Source of the DNA: Maridesulfovibrio sp.
GTDB lineage: Bacteria; Desulfobacterota; Desulfovibrionia; Desulfovibrionales; Desulfovibrionaceae
Reading direction: 5' to 3'
Assembly: GCF_963666665.1 (NCBI RefSeq)
Contig: NZ_OY762999.1
Coordinates: 1,803,501 to 1,867,500 of the forward strand
DNA length: 64,000 nucleotides
Shown here: piece by piece, positions 8,677-16,430 of the stretch
Layout: the number at the start of each line of letters is the position of its first letter
Numbering within the stretch: position 1 is the first letter of the stretch
The notes under the pieces: model-generated
Told to the model about the DNA's origin: nothing
Database searches by the model: none
What the model saw: only the letters and a program-made list of their open reading frames with translations
Program-made: the position numbers and the translations under genes

Positions 8677-8800
8677 AACAAACCATTAAATCGGTTTAGA
8701 CGCGTTTAAGAATAACTTCAAAACAACCGCTAATCATGGTTGATACGCGTGATTTAGGTAAAACTAAAAGCAAACCGTTAACATGTGGTTAGGACACGTT
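8677..8800 (+). repeat. Three degenerate hairpin repeats inside the candidate ncRNA
   Basis: Units spaced 44-48 nt apart, each with a small AACC...GGTT hairpin (8680-8697, 8724-8742, 8773-8790) followed at once by a GACGCGT-like box (8699-8705, ATACGCGT at 8743-8750, GACACGT at 8793-8799). A fourth GACGCGT occurs at the presumed 5' end (8402-8408). Confidence 0.6.
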
Positions 8801-8832
8801 ACTTAGTAATCAGTACAACATGTATTTAAAGC

Positions 8833-8872
8833 CCCCGGGTGGAACTAAAGTTCCATCCGGGGTTTTCTTTTG
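8833..8872 (+). terminator. Terminator of the candidate ncRNA
   Basis: CCCCGGGTGGAAC / GTTCCATCCGGGG, 13 bp with one G-T pair, loop TAAA, then TTTTCTTTT. No coding region precedes it for 550 bases. Confidence 0.92.
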
Positions 8873-9000
8873 TCCTTTTTCCAGCAGATCAATAGACAGA
8901 CACAGCTATACGTGTTATCATTGCAAGTGCTCTAAATGCATAAATTAAGGAGCTTAAACCCAAGCTCCAACACAATTGCAATGAAAAAATCAAAAGAGAT

Positions 9001-9780
9001 ATGAAAAACACTCTTTATCTCATATTCACATATTCGACTATAATCTTTTCTATTTTAGCTCTATCAAATAAAACGATCTATGCTGATCAAATAACAATCG
9101 GTTATATCGAACTTCCGCCCTACTACTATACAAATGACCAACAAAAACCAGATGGTATTTTACTGTATCTCACAAAGAAAATTATGCGGAGAGCAGGATG
9201 CAATTGCGAATACATAAGCATGCCATCCAAAAGGATATTACATACCCTCAAGAAGGGAGGTCCATTTGCCTCAATAGGATGGTTTAAGACCCCGGAACGT
9301 GAAGAGTATGCTAAGTTTTCGTTACCAATTTACGAAAACAAACCCATTCTTGTGCTTTTAAGAAAAGAAGATCGCGAACAATTCTCGAAATATAATACTC
9401 TGGAAGAACTTTTGAAACAGAGTAAATACAAAACAGGTCTTATTGCAGGTCATTCAATGGGAGGATATATTGATTATTTACTCACAAAACATCCGCAAGC
9501 CTTTCATGCCCTATCCGGAACAACTCAACAACTTGTCAGAATGCTCTACGATAAGCGAATTGATTTCTGCCTGCTGGCTCCAGTAGAAATCGCTAAAATA
9601 ATTAAGCAATCTCCCTACAAGGAAAATGATTTTTACTTCATGTCCATGGCAGACATCATAAAAGGAAATACACGTCATTTGATCTTTTCCAAAGATGTTT
9701 CAAATGACACAATCAGCAAGATCAACGCCGCCATAACTGAAATCAAATATGAGACCGAACTTAGCAGGTATGCTGATTAA
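9001..9780 (+). CDS. Family 3 periplasmic substrate-binding-like protein
   Basis: 259 residues with an N-terminal signal peptide (hydrophobic 4-25, ending '...KTIYADQ') and a SBP_bac_3-type fold starting 'ITIGYIELPPYYYTNDQQKP'. Standing alone without permease or ATPase genes, it may be a sensory or orphan binding protein like many in Desulfovibrionales. The gene is noticeably AT-rich with many ATA and AAA codons compared with its neighbours, which hints at separate ancestry. No further function can be assigned. Confidence 0.75.
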   Translation: MKNTLYLIFTYSTIIFSILALSNKTIYADQITIGYIELPPYYYTNDQQKPDGILLYLTKKIMRRAGCNCEYISMPSKRILHTLKKGGPFASIGWFKTPEREEYAKFSLPIYENKPILVLLRKEDREQFSKYNTLEELLKQSKYKTGLIAGHSMGGYIDYLLTKHPQAFHALSGTTQQLVRMLYDKRIDFCLLAPVEIAKIIKQSPYKENDFYFMSMADIIKGNTRHLIFSKDVSNDTISKINAAITEIKYETELSRYAD

Positions 9781-9838
9781 CAAACGGTCTGCCAAGACAT
9801 ATTTCGACAGTTGAAAGAGCTTATGTTGTGGCAAATAA

Positions 9839-10309
9839 TCACAGCATATACTTCATCGGCACAAATCGTATGCCATTCTTAAGCTGCTCTTCGTCCTGTG
9901 CAATAAAGCCAAATCTCTCATAGAAAGTTCGGGAATTTAGCGAAGAATTAACGGTTAGTTCACTATTCCCAGCCTCCCGGCAACGGTCTGCAACCATCTG
10001 AATTAATTCCTTTCCAATACCTTTACCCTGTTGTGCTAAATCAACAAAAAGCAGGCACAAATGCTTAAAAGAGCGTATTTCTGCAACACCCACAAGTTCT
10101 TCACCATCTCGTGCCGCAAAAATAAAAGATCCGTACCCTACACGTTCACGCAGGGCTTCAGGAGTTGCATAGGACTTAAATTCTGAACAACCTTCTTCCG
10201 TAAAACACGGAGCAACATTTTCATCGAAAACTTTGAAGATCAACTTGGAAGCACGGCCTTCTTCGCCAGGCTGCAACTGATCATAATGAATTGAAGATTT
10301 CATTTTCAC
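9839..10309 (-). CDS. GNAT family N-acetyltransferase
   Basis: 156 residues. The GNAT core is visible: 'GVAEIRSFKHLCLLFVDLAQQGKGIGKELIQMVADRC', where QQGKGIGKEL is the acetyl-CoA pyrophosphate loop (motif A, near residue 95), then 'LTVNSSLNSRTFYERFGFI' (motif B with the typical Asn/Tyr). The substrate is unknown. Monocistronic, with an AAAGGTG ribosome site before the ATG. Confidence 0.88.
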   Translation of the reverse strand: MKMKSSIHYDQLQPGEEGRASKLIFKVFDENVAPCFTEEGCSEFKSYATPEALRERVGYGSFIFAARDGEELVGVAEIRSFKHLCLLFVDLAQQGKGIGKELIQMVADRCREAGNSELTVNSSLNSRTFYERFGFIAQDEEQLKNGIRFVPMKYML

Positions 10310-10397
10310 ACCTTTCTGAGGACTGGTTTGATTAACCGTATATACCAGAAAGAAATTAAGCCGAAAACTCTTAAATAATGGGAAAACCAGCAGCGTA

Positions 10398-11330
10398 CTA
10401 CCGCCGTTTCTTCGGCATGGCAGCAGTGCAAACCCAGTCCAGAACTAAGGCAGGATTTACATTGTAATTGAGGGATTCCTGCGCTTTTCCAAGCACAAGG
10501 TCAAGCCTACGCAAACCTTTGGGATCGAACAGACCCGAAAGCGCATTGGCTGCGGAAGTGGATTGGGGATTAACGAGCGAGTTCTTGAGCTCACGCTGAC
10601 AGCCCATGACCACCTGCAAGCCCAGTTCTTTATCCAAAGCACCCTTTGCGGAAGTACGGGCAAACCAGCCCTGACCGGAACGCCAGAAGCGGAGCATAGC
10701 ATCAACCCATTCTGCCACTTCCGGTGAATTCTGCTGATCTGTAGGCCACGCAAGGGTAATGACCCAACTGCGTGAGACAAGGGTTTCAAGCAGGCGCTCA
10801 CGCTGCGGTGCTGTAAGAACAAAAACATTGCCCGGACGGGGTTCTTCAAGAGTCTTCAGAAGTGCATTGGCTGAATTGCCATTAAGGTGCTGCGCTTCGC
10901 GGACCACGGTGACACGGGTTCCTCCACCATTTGGCGGCTGCCCCCATACCGGAAGTAATTCACGAATTGAATCTACGGAAATATCCTGCTTCAATCCGGT
11001 TCCGCTTTCATTTTCTTCGCGGTCGATGAGCAGAAAATCATTGAAGGCATTATCTGCTATCTGCTGACAGGATTGGCAGGAACCGCATGGGTCCTGACCA
11101 TTCTCGCAGTTCAGCACACAGGCCCAATAGCGAGCCATGTCCATGCGCTCGTCTGCGTTGCCGCCCTCGATCAGCAGGCATTGCGGTGGCTTCTGTGCGA
11201 GCTTCGCAAAACGAGGCAAGACCAAACTCTGCCTCGAAGCAGTTTCTTGAATAGATGTGAACATGATGTGCCGGCAGCGAAGCTTAATAAAAGATTCTGA
11301 AAGAATGATGTCTGGAAAAGATAAACCCAT
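10398..11330 (-). CDS. holB: DNA polymerase III delta-prime subunit
   Basis: About 310 residues. The clamp-loader AAA+ fold has a degenerate P-loop ('CLLIEGGNADERMDMARYW') as expected for non-ATPase delta-prime. It keeps the four-cysteine zinc module ('CENGQDPCGSCQSC') and the 'ALLKTLEEPRPGNVFVLTA' sensor region with the Ser-Arg-Ser finger 'SRSW'. It loads the beta clamp with DnaX and HolA. The start is uncertain: ATG 11330 follows GGGGAAGG, a TTG at 11366 sits two bases after purA, and ATG 11264 best matches family length. Directly downstream of purA, probably co-transcribed. Confidence 0.87.
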   Translation of the reverse strand: MGLSFPDIILSESFIKLRCRHIMFTSIQETASRQSLVLPRFAKLAQKPPQCLLIEGGNADERMDMARYWACVLNCENGQDPCGSCQSCQQIADNAFNDFLLIDREENESGTGLKQDISVDSIRELLPVWGQPPNGGGTRVTVVREAQHLNGNSANALLKTLEEPRPGNVFVLTAPQRERLLETLVSRSWVITLAWPTDQQNSPEVAEWVDAMLRFWRSGQGWFARTSAKGALDKELGLQVVMGCQRELKNSLVNPQSTSAANALSGLFDPKGLRRLDLVLGKAQESLNYNVNPALVLDWVCTAAMPKKRR

Positions 11331-11368
11331 AAGAGGTCTACCTTCCCCAGACACCGGAATGATCAATA

Positions 11369-12649
11369 TTATCTCACAATAGTCTGAGCGCGGTCGGGAC
11401 CTACAGAGACTATGCCGACTTTTACGCCGGAGAGTTCTTCAATGCGTGCGATATAGTTACGTGCGGCTTCAGGCAGTTCGTCATAAACAGATGCCTTGGT
11501 GATGTCTTCATCCCAGCCGGGCATGGATTCGTAAACGGGCTGGACGTGAGCCATGCCGTTCTGTTCCTGCGGGGGATAATCGACTTTTTCACCGCGGTAC
11601 TCGTAAGCAACGCAGATTTTAATTTCTTTAAGACCGGAAAGTACGTCGAGCTTGGTCAGGGCGAACTCGGTGAGATCGCAGAGCCTTGCGGTTTCACGCA
11701 GGACAACCATATCCAACCAACCGCAGCGGCGTTTACGTCCGGTGGTTGCACCGAACTCATGGCCGTTTCTCTGCAGTGTGTCGCCAACTTCGTCGAACAG
11801 TTCGGTGGGGAAAGGACCGGCACCAACGCGGGTGGTGTAAGCCTTACAGATACCGATGATGCTTTCCAGCTGACGGGGACCGCATCCTGCGCCTGCAGCA
11901 GCGTTACCGGCAACAACGTTGGAGGAAGTTACGAACGGGTAGGTTCCGTGGTCGATATCGAGATGCACACCCTGTGCGCCTTCGAAGAGGACCATGTTGC
12001 CTTTCTTGTTTTCATCCTGAATTACGGAAGAAACATCGGCGAGGTAGGGCGCAACCCTTTCAGCGATAGGCAGCATTTCCTGATATACCTTTTCAGCGTC
12101 GAGAGCTTCAACATTGAAAAGTTTTTCAAAAAGAACGTTCTTCTCCTGAAGCCCGGCTACAATTTTTTCACGCAGCAGTTCGGGATCAGCAAGATCAGCG
12201 GCACGAATGCCGCAACGGTTCATTTTATCTTCGTAGCAAGGACCGATTCCACGACCGGTGGTTCCGATCTTGTTATCAGCGGATTTAAGAGATTCGCGGC
12301 AATTGTCCATCAACTTGTGGTACGGCATGATGATCTGGGTTTTCTTGCTGATCATCAAGCGCTCGGGAGAGACATCAACGCCTTTTGCGGCAAGTCCGTC
12401 AATCTCCTTGAGAAAAACCTCGGGGTCGAGTACTACACCGTTACCGATGAGGCACTTTTTACCCTGATGGAGAACCCCGGACGGGATGAGATGCAGGATA
12501 CACTGCTCTCCTTCCACAACAAGGGTGTGGCCTGCGTTGTTTCCACCTTGGAAACGTACAATCGCACCTGCTTGTTCGGCGAGCATATCAACGATTTTGC
12601 CCTTGCCTTCGTCCCCCCACTGGGTTCCCACGATTACGGTATTAGCCAT
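11369..12649 (-). CDS. purA: Adenylosuccinate synthetase
   Basis: 426 residues from the ATG at 12649 (AAGGAG ten bases upstream), normal family length. The GTP-binding 'GTQWGDEGKGKIVDML' opens the protein. The IMP-binding 'GNNAGHTLV', 'TTGRGIGPCYEDK', the 'EGAQGVHLDIDHGTYPFVTSSN' loop and 'TTGRKRRCGW' are all present. It converts IMP, aspartate and GTP to adenylosuccinate in AMP synthesis. It precedes holB on the same strand. Confidence 0.97.
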   Translation of the reverse strand: MANTVIVGTQWGDEGKGKIVDMLAEQAGAIVRFQGGNNAGHTLVVEGEQCILHLIPSGVLHQGKKCLIGNGVVLDPEVFLKEIDGLAAKGVDVSPERLMISKKTQIIMPYHKLMDNCRESLKSADNKIGTTGRGIGPCYEDKMNRCGIRAADLADPELLREKIVAGLQEKNVLFEKLFNVEALDAEKVYQEMLPIAERVAPYLADVSSVIQDENKKGNMVLFEGAQGVHLDIDHGTYPFVTSSNVVAGNAAAGAGCGPRQLESIIGICKAYTTRVGAGPFPTELFDEVGDTLQRNGHEFGATTGRKRRCGWLDMVVLRETARLCDLTEFALTKLDVLSGLKEIKICVAYEYRGEKVDYPPQEQNGMAHVQPVYESMPGWDEDITKASVYDELPEAARNYIARIEELSGVKVGIVSVGPDRAQTIVR

Positions 12650-12881
12650 TACTAATGTGCTCCTTCTACAGTATTTCCGCATGTCTTTGACTTAAGACAT
12701 GGAATTTTTGCTGTAATTTGATTACTTGATAGCGGCACTGCGTCTGACGTATATTAACAGGAACGAACCAGTCGCTCACAACAATTAATCCGTTAAGGCC
12801 GCTCAAGAAGATCCGCTTACCTGCTTTTGATACCCTCTTTGAAATGGGTACGCCAGCACTAAGCACGGCAGACGGGTTTTA

Positions 12882-14363
12882 ATGCGTAAAAAATCTTTAG
12901 GGGATATGTCAATACATCAAAGTAAATTAAATGACCCCAAAATGGGCATTTTGATACTTTTTTCACAACATATATTCAATATTGTTGTGTATTTGGCGTT
13001 GTTCTCCTTTTTTTACTACATTTATTCAGTAAAATACGAGATTCCCCTGCCCAACACAATCCGGGTTGCTGCGGTGAACATCGAACGCGTTTTCCCAAAG
13101 CTCTCCCCATGGGGGCCGGGATTCGAACGTGAACTGGTGGATGGATTCGCTGAATACGCCGGGGCAGAACTAGCCATCAAAGCCTACCCCACCCATGACA
13201 AAGCCTTCGAAGCCCTGATTAAAGGAAAAGCCGATATTCTGCTGGCGACCGGCTACAATCCGGATTTAAGCACTACAAGCACACCGCTGCGCAAAGGTCC
13301 GGTATATGAAAAAAGCCAAGCGGCAATGCTGCACCATATTCTTAGATTTGAACTTCGCACACCTTTTGAACTTTGCGATCAGGAAGTTTTCGTGCCGGCA
13401 CACTCTGGGCTGATTAAGACCTTCAAAGACCTTAAGGAACAATTAGAGTGCTCACCAACCATGATCAGGGGGAACAGCTCAACTCATCTTGGCCCGCTGT
13501 TGAAATTAAACGAAAACAAAGACGTCCGTTTCCACCTTGTGGAATCCGGTGCTTTCAAGCCTATCAGACCATTTCTCCACAAACTCAGAATCACAGATTA
13601 TTTCGGCGATGATCTGGAATACAGGTGGTATCTGCGCTCTGACGTCTATGGCCTTCGACAGGCATCTGACGACTACTGGAACATGGTCACCACCAATGGC
13701 ACCCTTGAAGATTTGCAGGAAAAGTATTTTGGATTCATACCGGAAGAGACCGATTTCTATGACTTGTACTCTCTTCGTAAGGATATCCGGGAGAAACTGC
13801 CCCGTTACCACAAATATATCCTGAAGGCCGCCAAGAAATACGGAATAAACCCGCTGCTGCTTACAGCTGTAATGTATCAGGAATCTCGGTTCGATCCGCT
13901 TGCACGCAGTAAGACAGGAGTTCGCGGACTGATGCAGCTGACTAACGACACCGCTCAACTCTTAGGATTAACAAGCAGGCTGGACCCGCAACAAGCAATT
14001 AACGGCGGCGCGCGTTATTTAAAATTTCTTTGGGACAAGCTGGAAAGCCAGGATGTTGAAGGTTGGGATCGCTGGCTGTTCACCCTCGCGGCCTACAATC
14101 AAGGCTTGGGACATGTTTATGATGCCATTGAGATTGCCAAGTATACCAGTAAGCATCCGGGTACATGGCGCTCACTCAAGCAGGTCTTTCCGTTGCTGAC
14201 AAGGCCGAAATACCATTCAAAAACAAAACACGGCTACACACGAGGGTATGAAGCCGTGGATTATGTCGATAGCGTCCGCTACTACTATTACATCATGAAC
14301 GGGTTAGCTGTCCTTCCGGGGCTGGAGGCGAATTACCTTATTCCCCTTACTTCCGCCCGCTGA
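12882..14363 (+). CDS. mltF: Membrane-bound lytic transglycosylase F
   Basis: 493 residues. An N-terminal membrane anchor (about 22-45) is followed by a family 3 solute-binding-like regulatory domain ('IRVAAVNIERVFPKLSPWGPGFERELVDGFAEY', to about residue 290). The C-terminal goose-type lysozyme domain has catalytic Glu near residue 333 in 'MYQESRFDPLARSKTGVRG', then 'LMQLT' and 'AAYNQGLGH'. It cleaves peptidoglycan glycan strands to anhydromuropeptides in the periplasm. The start could also be at 12906 or 12945. The 3' end overlaps the convergent gene by 60 bp. Confidence 0.92.
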   Translation: MRKKSLGDMSIHQSKLNDPKMGILILFSQHIFNIVVYLALFSFFYYIYSVKYEIPLPNTIRVAAVNIERVFPKLSPWGPGFERELVDGFAEYAGAELAIKAYPTHDKAFEALIKGKADILLATGYNPDLSTTSTPLRKGPVYEKSQAAMLHHILRFELRTPFELCDQEVFVPAHSGLIKTFKDLKEQLECSPTMIRGNSSTHLGPLLKLNENKDVRFHLVESGAFKPIRPFLHKLRITDYFGDDLEYRWYLRSDVYGLRQASDDYWNMVTTNGTLEDLQEKYFGFIPEETDFYDLYSLRKDIREKLPRYHKYILKAAKKYGINPLLLTAVMYQESRFDPLARSKTGVRGLMQLTNDTAQLLGLTSRLDPQQAINGGARYLKFLWDKLESQDVEGWDRWLFTLAAYNQGLGHVYDAIEIAKYTSKHPGTWRSLKQVFPLLTRPKYHSKTKHGYTRGYEAVDYVDSVRYYYYIMNGLAVLPGLEANYLIPLTSAR

Positions 14364-14675
14364 TCCACCACCTGAACTTTTAGGTTTTGAACCGAACAGT
14401 TCATCCTCACCCTTTCCGGGAATAAAATCCGGACGCGGAGACATTGATTCAGGACCAGCAGTCTGAGCCCAATGATAATTAAAAAGCTGGTTTTTAAGCC
14501 GGACAGCCTGTATCATTCCGAATACAACTGCGGCTTCCTCCCACTTGCGGGTGGGTTCGAAATTGGCCACTTCAGCTTCGTACTTATTCCATAATTCCGT
14601 AAGAGAAGCCTCATCGTAGGCATTAAGCTGCTTTGCCAATTTCAACAGGGCCTTTTCCATATAACCTTCTGACAT
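14304..14675 (-). CDS. Conserved hypothetical protein, Gly/Ser-rich tail
   Basis: 123 residues from the ATG at 14675 (GGGAG six bases upstream); the reading can be extended upstream but that part looks non-coding. The N-terminal ~85 residues are helical ('MEKALLKLAKQLNAYDEASLTELWNKYEAEV', 'KWEEAAVVFGMIQAVRLKNQ'). The tail is a flexible Gly/Ser/Lys linker ending 'KGNKVIRLQPRKDS'. No signal peptide or membrane helix. Its final 60 bp overlap tail-to-tail with mltF. Function not recognised. Confidence 0.7.
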   Translation of the reverse strand: MSEGYMEKALLKLAKQLNAYDEASLTELWNKYEAEVANFEPTRKWEEAAVVFGMIQAVRLKNQLFNYHWAQTAGPESMSPRPDFIPGKGEDELFGSKPKSSGGGSAGGSKGNKVIRLQPRKDS

Positions 14676-14765
14676 ATTTTCTCCCAAAATACTGCTGGCG
14701 AAGGAACTCAGAAAAAAATGAGATTTTCCCGCGCACTTGATCACAATCAACCTACAAAAAGATCG

Positions 14766-14824
14766 CTGGTACCGCAATTCAAAATTGCCCACCGGAAAAG
14801 GGTGTGCTATGAGCGGCTTACCAC
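14766..14824 (+). promoter_or_regulatory. Possible structured leader (three-way junction) of purH
   Basis: A closing helix GGTACCGC (14768-14775) pairs with GCGG-ct-TACC (14813-14822) around two hairpins: AATT/AATT and GCcCACC/GGGTGtGC. It ends 26 bases before the purH start. I could not fit it to the ZTP riboswitch consensus, though purH is a usual ZTP target. Confidence 0.35.
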
Positions 14825-14850
14825 AAGGCAACAACTCACGGAGAACAACT

Positions 14851-16125
14851 ATGAGTGATCTTAAAAAAATGTACAAAACCCTGCAGCAGGACCCTTTTCC
14901 CGCTGATATGACTGTTACCCTCGGCGACCAGAAACTTACTTTTAAAAAAAGGACCTGGGAAATCGACGGTGAAACCAAAGGTCTTCGTTACGGCGAAAAC
15001 CCCGACCAGCCTGCAGCCCTTTACGAACTTGTTTCCGGCGGACTTGAGTACGACGGCATCAAATTTCGCGGCGAAGGACAGGGACTTGTTTCCGCACTCA
15101 CCGAAGAACACATGATTCAGGCAGGCAAGCATCCCGGCAAAACAAACCTGACCGATGTGGACAACGCCCTGAACATCCTGCAGTACCTCACCGCAAAGCC
15201 TGCAGCTGTCATTCTCAAGCACAACAACCCCTGCGGCGCAGCATGGTCTGAAGAAGGCGTCGGCGTAGCTCTGCACAATGCTTTTCAGGCTGACCGTATT
15301 GCTGCTTTCGGCGGAGCTATCGTTGTCAACCGACCCTTCACCATGGAAGCGGCTGAAGTTGTCGACAGTGCATACTTTGAAGTTGTTGCTGCTCCTTCTT
15401 TTGAAGAAGGAACTCTCGAAGTTCTCAAAAAACGCAAAAACCTGCGTATTCTCCAGATTCCCGGCATTGCCGATCTGGAAAAAATGCTCGGCCAGCCTTT
15501 CCTTGATGTAAAATCCCTTATGGATGGCGGCATGGTTGTACAGTTTTCTTTCCGCAACCGCATCCTCGATGCAGAAGATTTCATTCCCGCAACAGCAGAA
15601 AAAGACGGTTCCACCTTCTCTTCCCGCGCTCCTTCCAAACAGGAAATGGACGACATGCTCTTCGCATGGGCAGTTGAAGCAGGTGTAACCTCAAACTCTG
15701 TAATTTTTGCAAAAGACGGCGTGACCACTGCCATCGGCACCGGTGAGCAGGACCGCGTCGGTTGCGTAGAACTGGCCGTTACCAAAGCCCGCATCAAGTA
15801 CGCTGACGGACTCTGCTTTGAAAAATTCCAGATGTCCCTTTTCGAGCTTAAACTCAAGGCTCTCAAAGACGAGCAGGCTGCCAAAGATCTCGCAGAAATC
15901 GAACAGGCCGCAGTTGAAGCCAAAGGCGGACTCAAAGGTTCAGTGCTGGTTTCCGACGGTTTCTTCCCCTTCCGCGACGGCGTAGACCTGTGCATGGCAC
16001 AGGGTATCACCGCTATCGCACAGCCCGGCGGTTCCATCCGCGACCACGAAGTGATTCAGGCTACCAACGAAGCCTCACCTCAAGTTGCCATGGTCTTCAC
16101 CGGCCAGCGTTCTTTTAAGCATTAA
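14851..16125 (+). CDS. purH: AICAR transformylase (PurH C-terminal domain only)
   Basis: 424 residues from the ATG at 14851 (GGAG ten bases upstream). The AICARFT signatures are clear: 'RYGENPDQPAALY', 'ILKHNNPCGAAW' (the catalytic Lys-His pair), 'AFGGAIVVNRP' and the final 'AIAQPGGSIRD'. It transfers a formyl group from 10-formyl-THF to AICAR, giving FAICAR. The usual N-terminal MGS-like IMP cyclohydrolase domain (~200 residues in E. coli PurH) is absent, so another protein must close the ring. A terminator follows at 16287. Confidence 0.92.
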   Translation: MSDLKKMYKTLQQDPFPADMTVTLGDQKLTFKKRTWEIDGETKGLRYGENPDQPAALYELVSGGLEYDGIKFRGEGQGLVSALTEEHMIQAGKHPGKTNLTDVDNALNILQYLTAKPAAVILKHNNPCGAAWSEEGVGVALHNAFQADRIAAFGGAIVVNRPFTMEAAEVVDSAYFEVVAAPSFEEGTLEVLKKRKNLRILQIPGIADLEKMLGQPFLDVKSLMDGGMVVQFSFRNRILDAEDFIPATAEKDGSTFSSRAPSKQEMDDMLFAWAVEAGVTSNSVIFAKDGVTTAIGTGEQDRVGCVELAVTKARIKYADGLCFEKFQMSLFELKLKALKDEQAAKDLAEIEQAAVEAKGGLKGSVLVSDGFFPFRDGVDLCMAQGITAIAQPGGSIRDHEVIQATNEASPQVAMVFTGQRSFKH

Positions 16126-16127
16126 GA

Positions 16128-16212
16128 TGCCTCCGGCGGCTGGAGAAGTGGAAACTCTTGCAAGAGTTTCCCCTTCCCCAGACCCCATCCCCTTAAGAAA
16201 CTTTTAATAGGC
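16128..16212. repeat. Desulfovibrio-type intergenic repeat (REP-like)
   Basis: Contains GCCTCCGGCGGCTGGAGAAG, then a perfect 22-bp palindrome built on GGAAACTCTTG, then CCCCTTCCCCAGACCCCATC and CTTTTAATAGG. From memory, very similar blocks recur after genes throughout Desulfovibrio genomes. Only one copy is in this window. Confidence 0.6.
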
Positions 16213-16286
16213 TTTGCCACTTCGAAACTGAAATTGTTTTTAGCGCAGCCCTGCCATTTCAATAATTAAACATTTATGTTAAGAAA

Positions 16287-16327
16287 GCCCGGATGTCTTG
16301 GTGAGACATTCGGGGTTTATTTTTTTA
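16287..16327 (+). terminator. Terminator downstream of purH
   Basis: CCCGGATGTCT / AGACATTCGGG stem (one G-T pair), loop TGGTG, followed by TTTATTTTTTT. Confidence 0.85.
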
Positions 16328-16430
16328 CGACTTAGCAAGTTAGAACATTACTTCCGTTTGATAGCGAGCAGACGGAATGCGGGAAACGTTTACTGTATCG
16401 GCAAACACAGCAGTTCCCGGAAGGATTTAC

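Larger units (their letters stand above)
8401..8872 (+). ncRNA. Candidate large structured non-coding RNA
   Basis: No open frame is convincing in 8282-9000, yet the stretch is dense with hairpins. These are GGTAGTTG/CAACTCGTTACC (8433-8471), GTGAAATCA/TGATGTCAC (8488-8507), GAGTCTC/GAGGCTC (8519-8537) and a long-range GAGGGGAGCC/GGCGCCCCTC helix (8542-8644) enclosing GCCGG/CCGGC. Three repeated hairpin units follow (8677-8800), then a 13-bp terminator. It lies between two terminators, so it looks like an independent transcript of up to about 470 nt. It lacks the conserved cores of RNase P RNA, tmRNA, SRP RNA and group I/II introns as I know them. The strand is set by the terminator; the 5' end is uncertain. 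Confidence 0.6.

Noticed and set aside
8401..8872. tmRNA, RNase P RNA or group II intron
   Set aside because: No tmRNA acceptor ends or tag frame, no RNase P conserved core, and no intron domain V or reverse transcriptase are visible.
11546..12655. 369-codon plus-strand ORF opposite purA
   Set aside because: Antisense shadow of a strongly biased gene; purA on the other strand is certain and the ORF has no family features.
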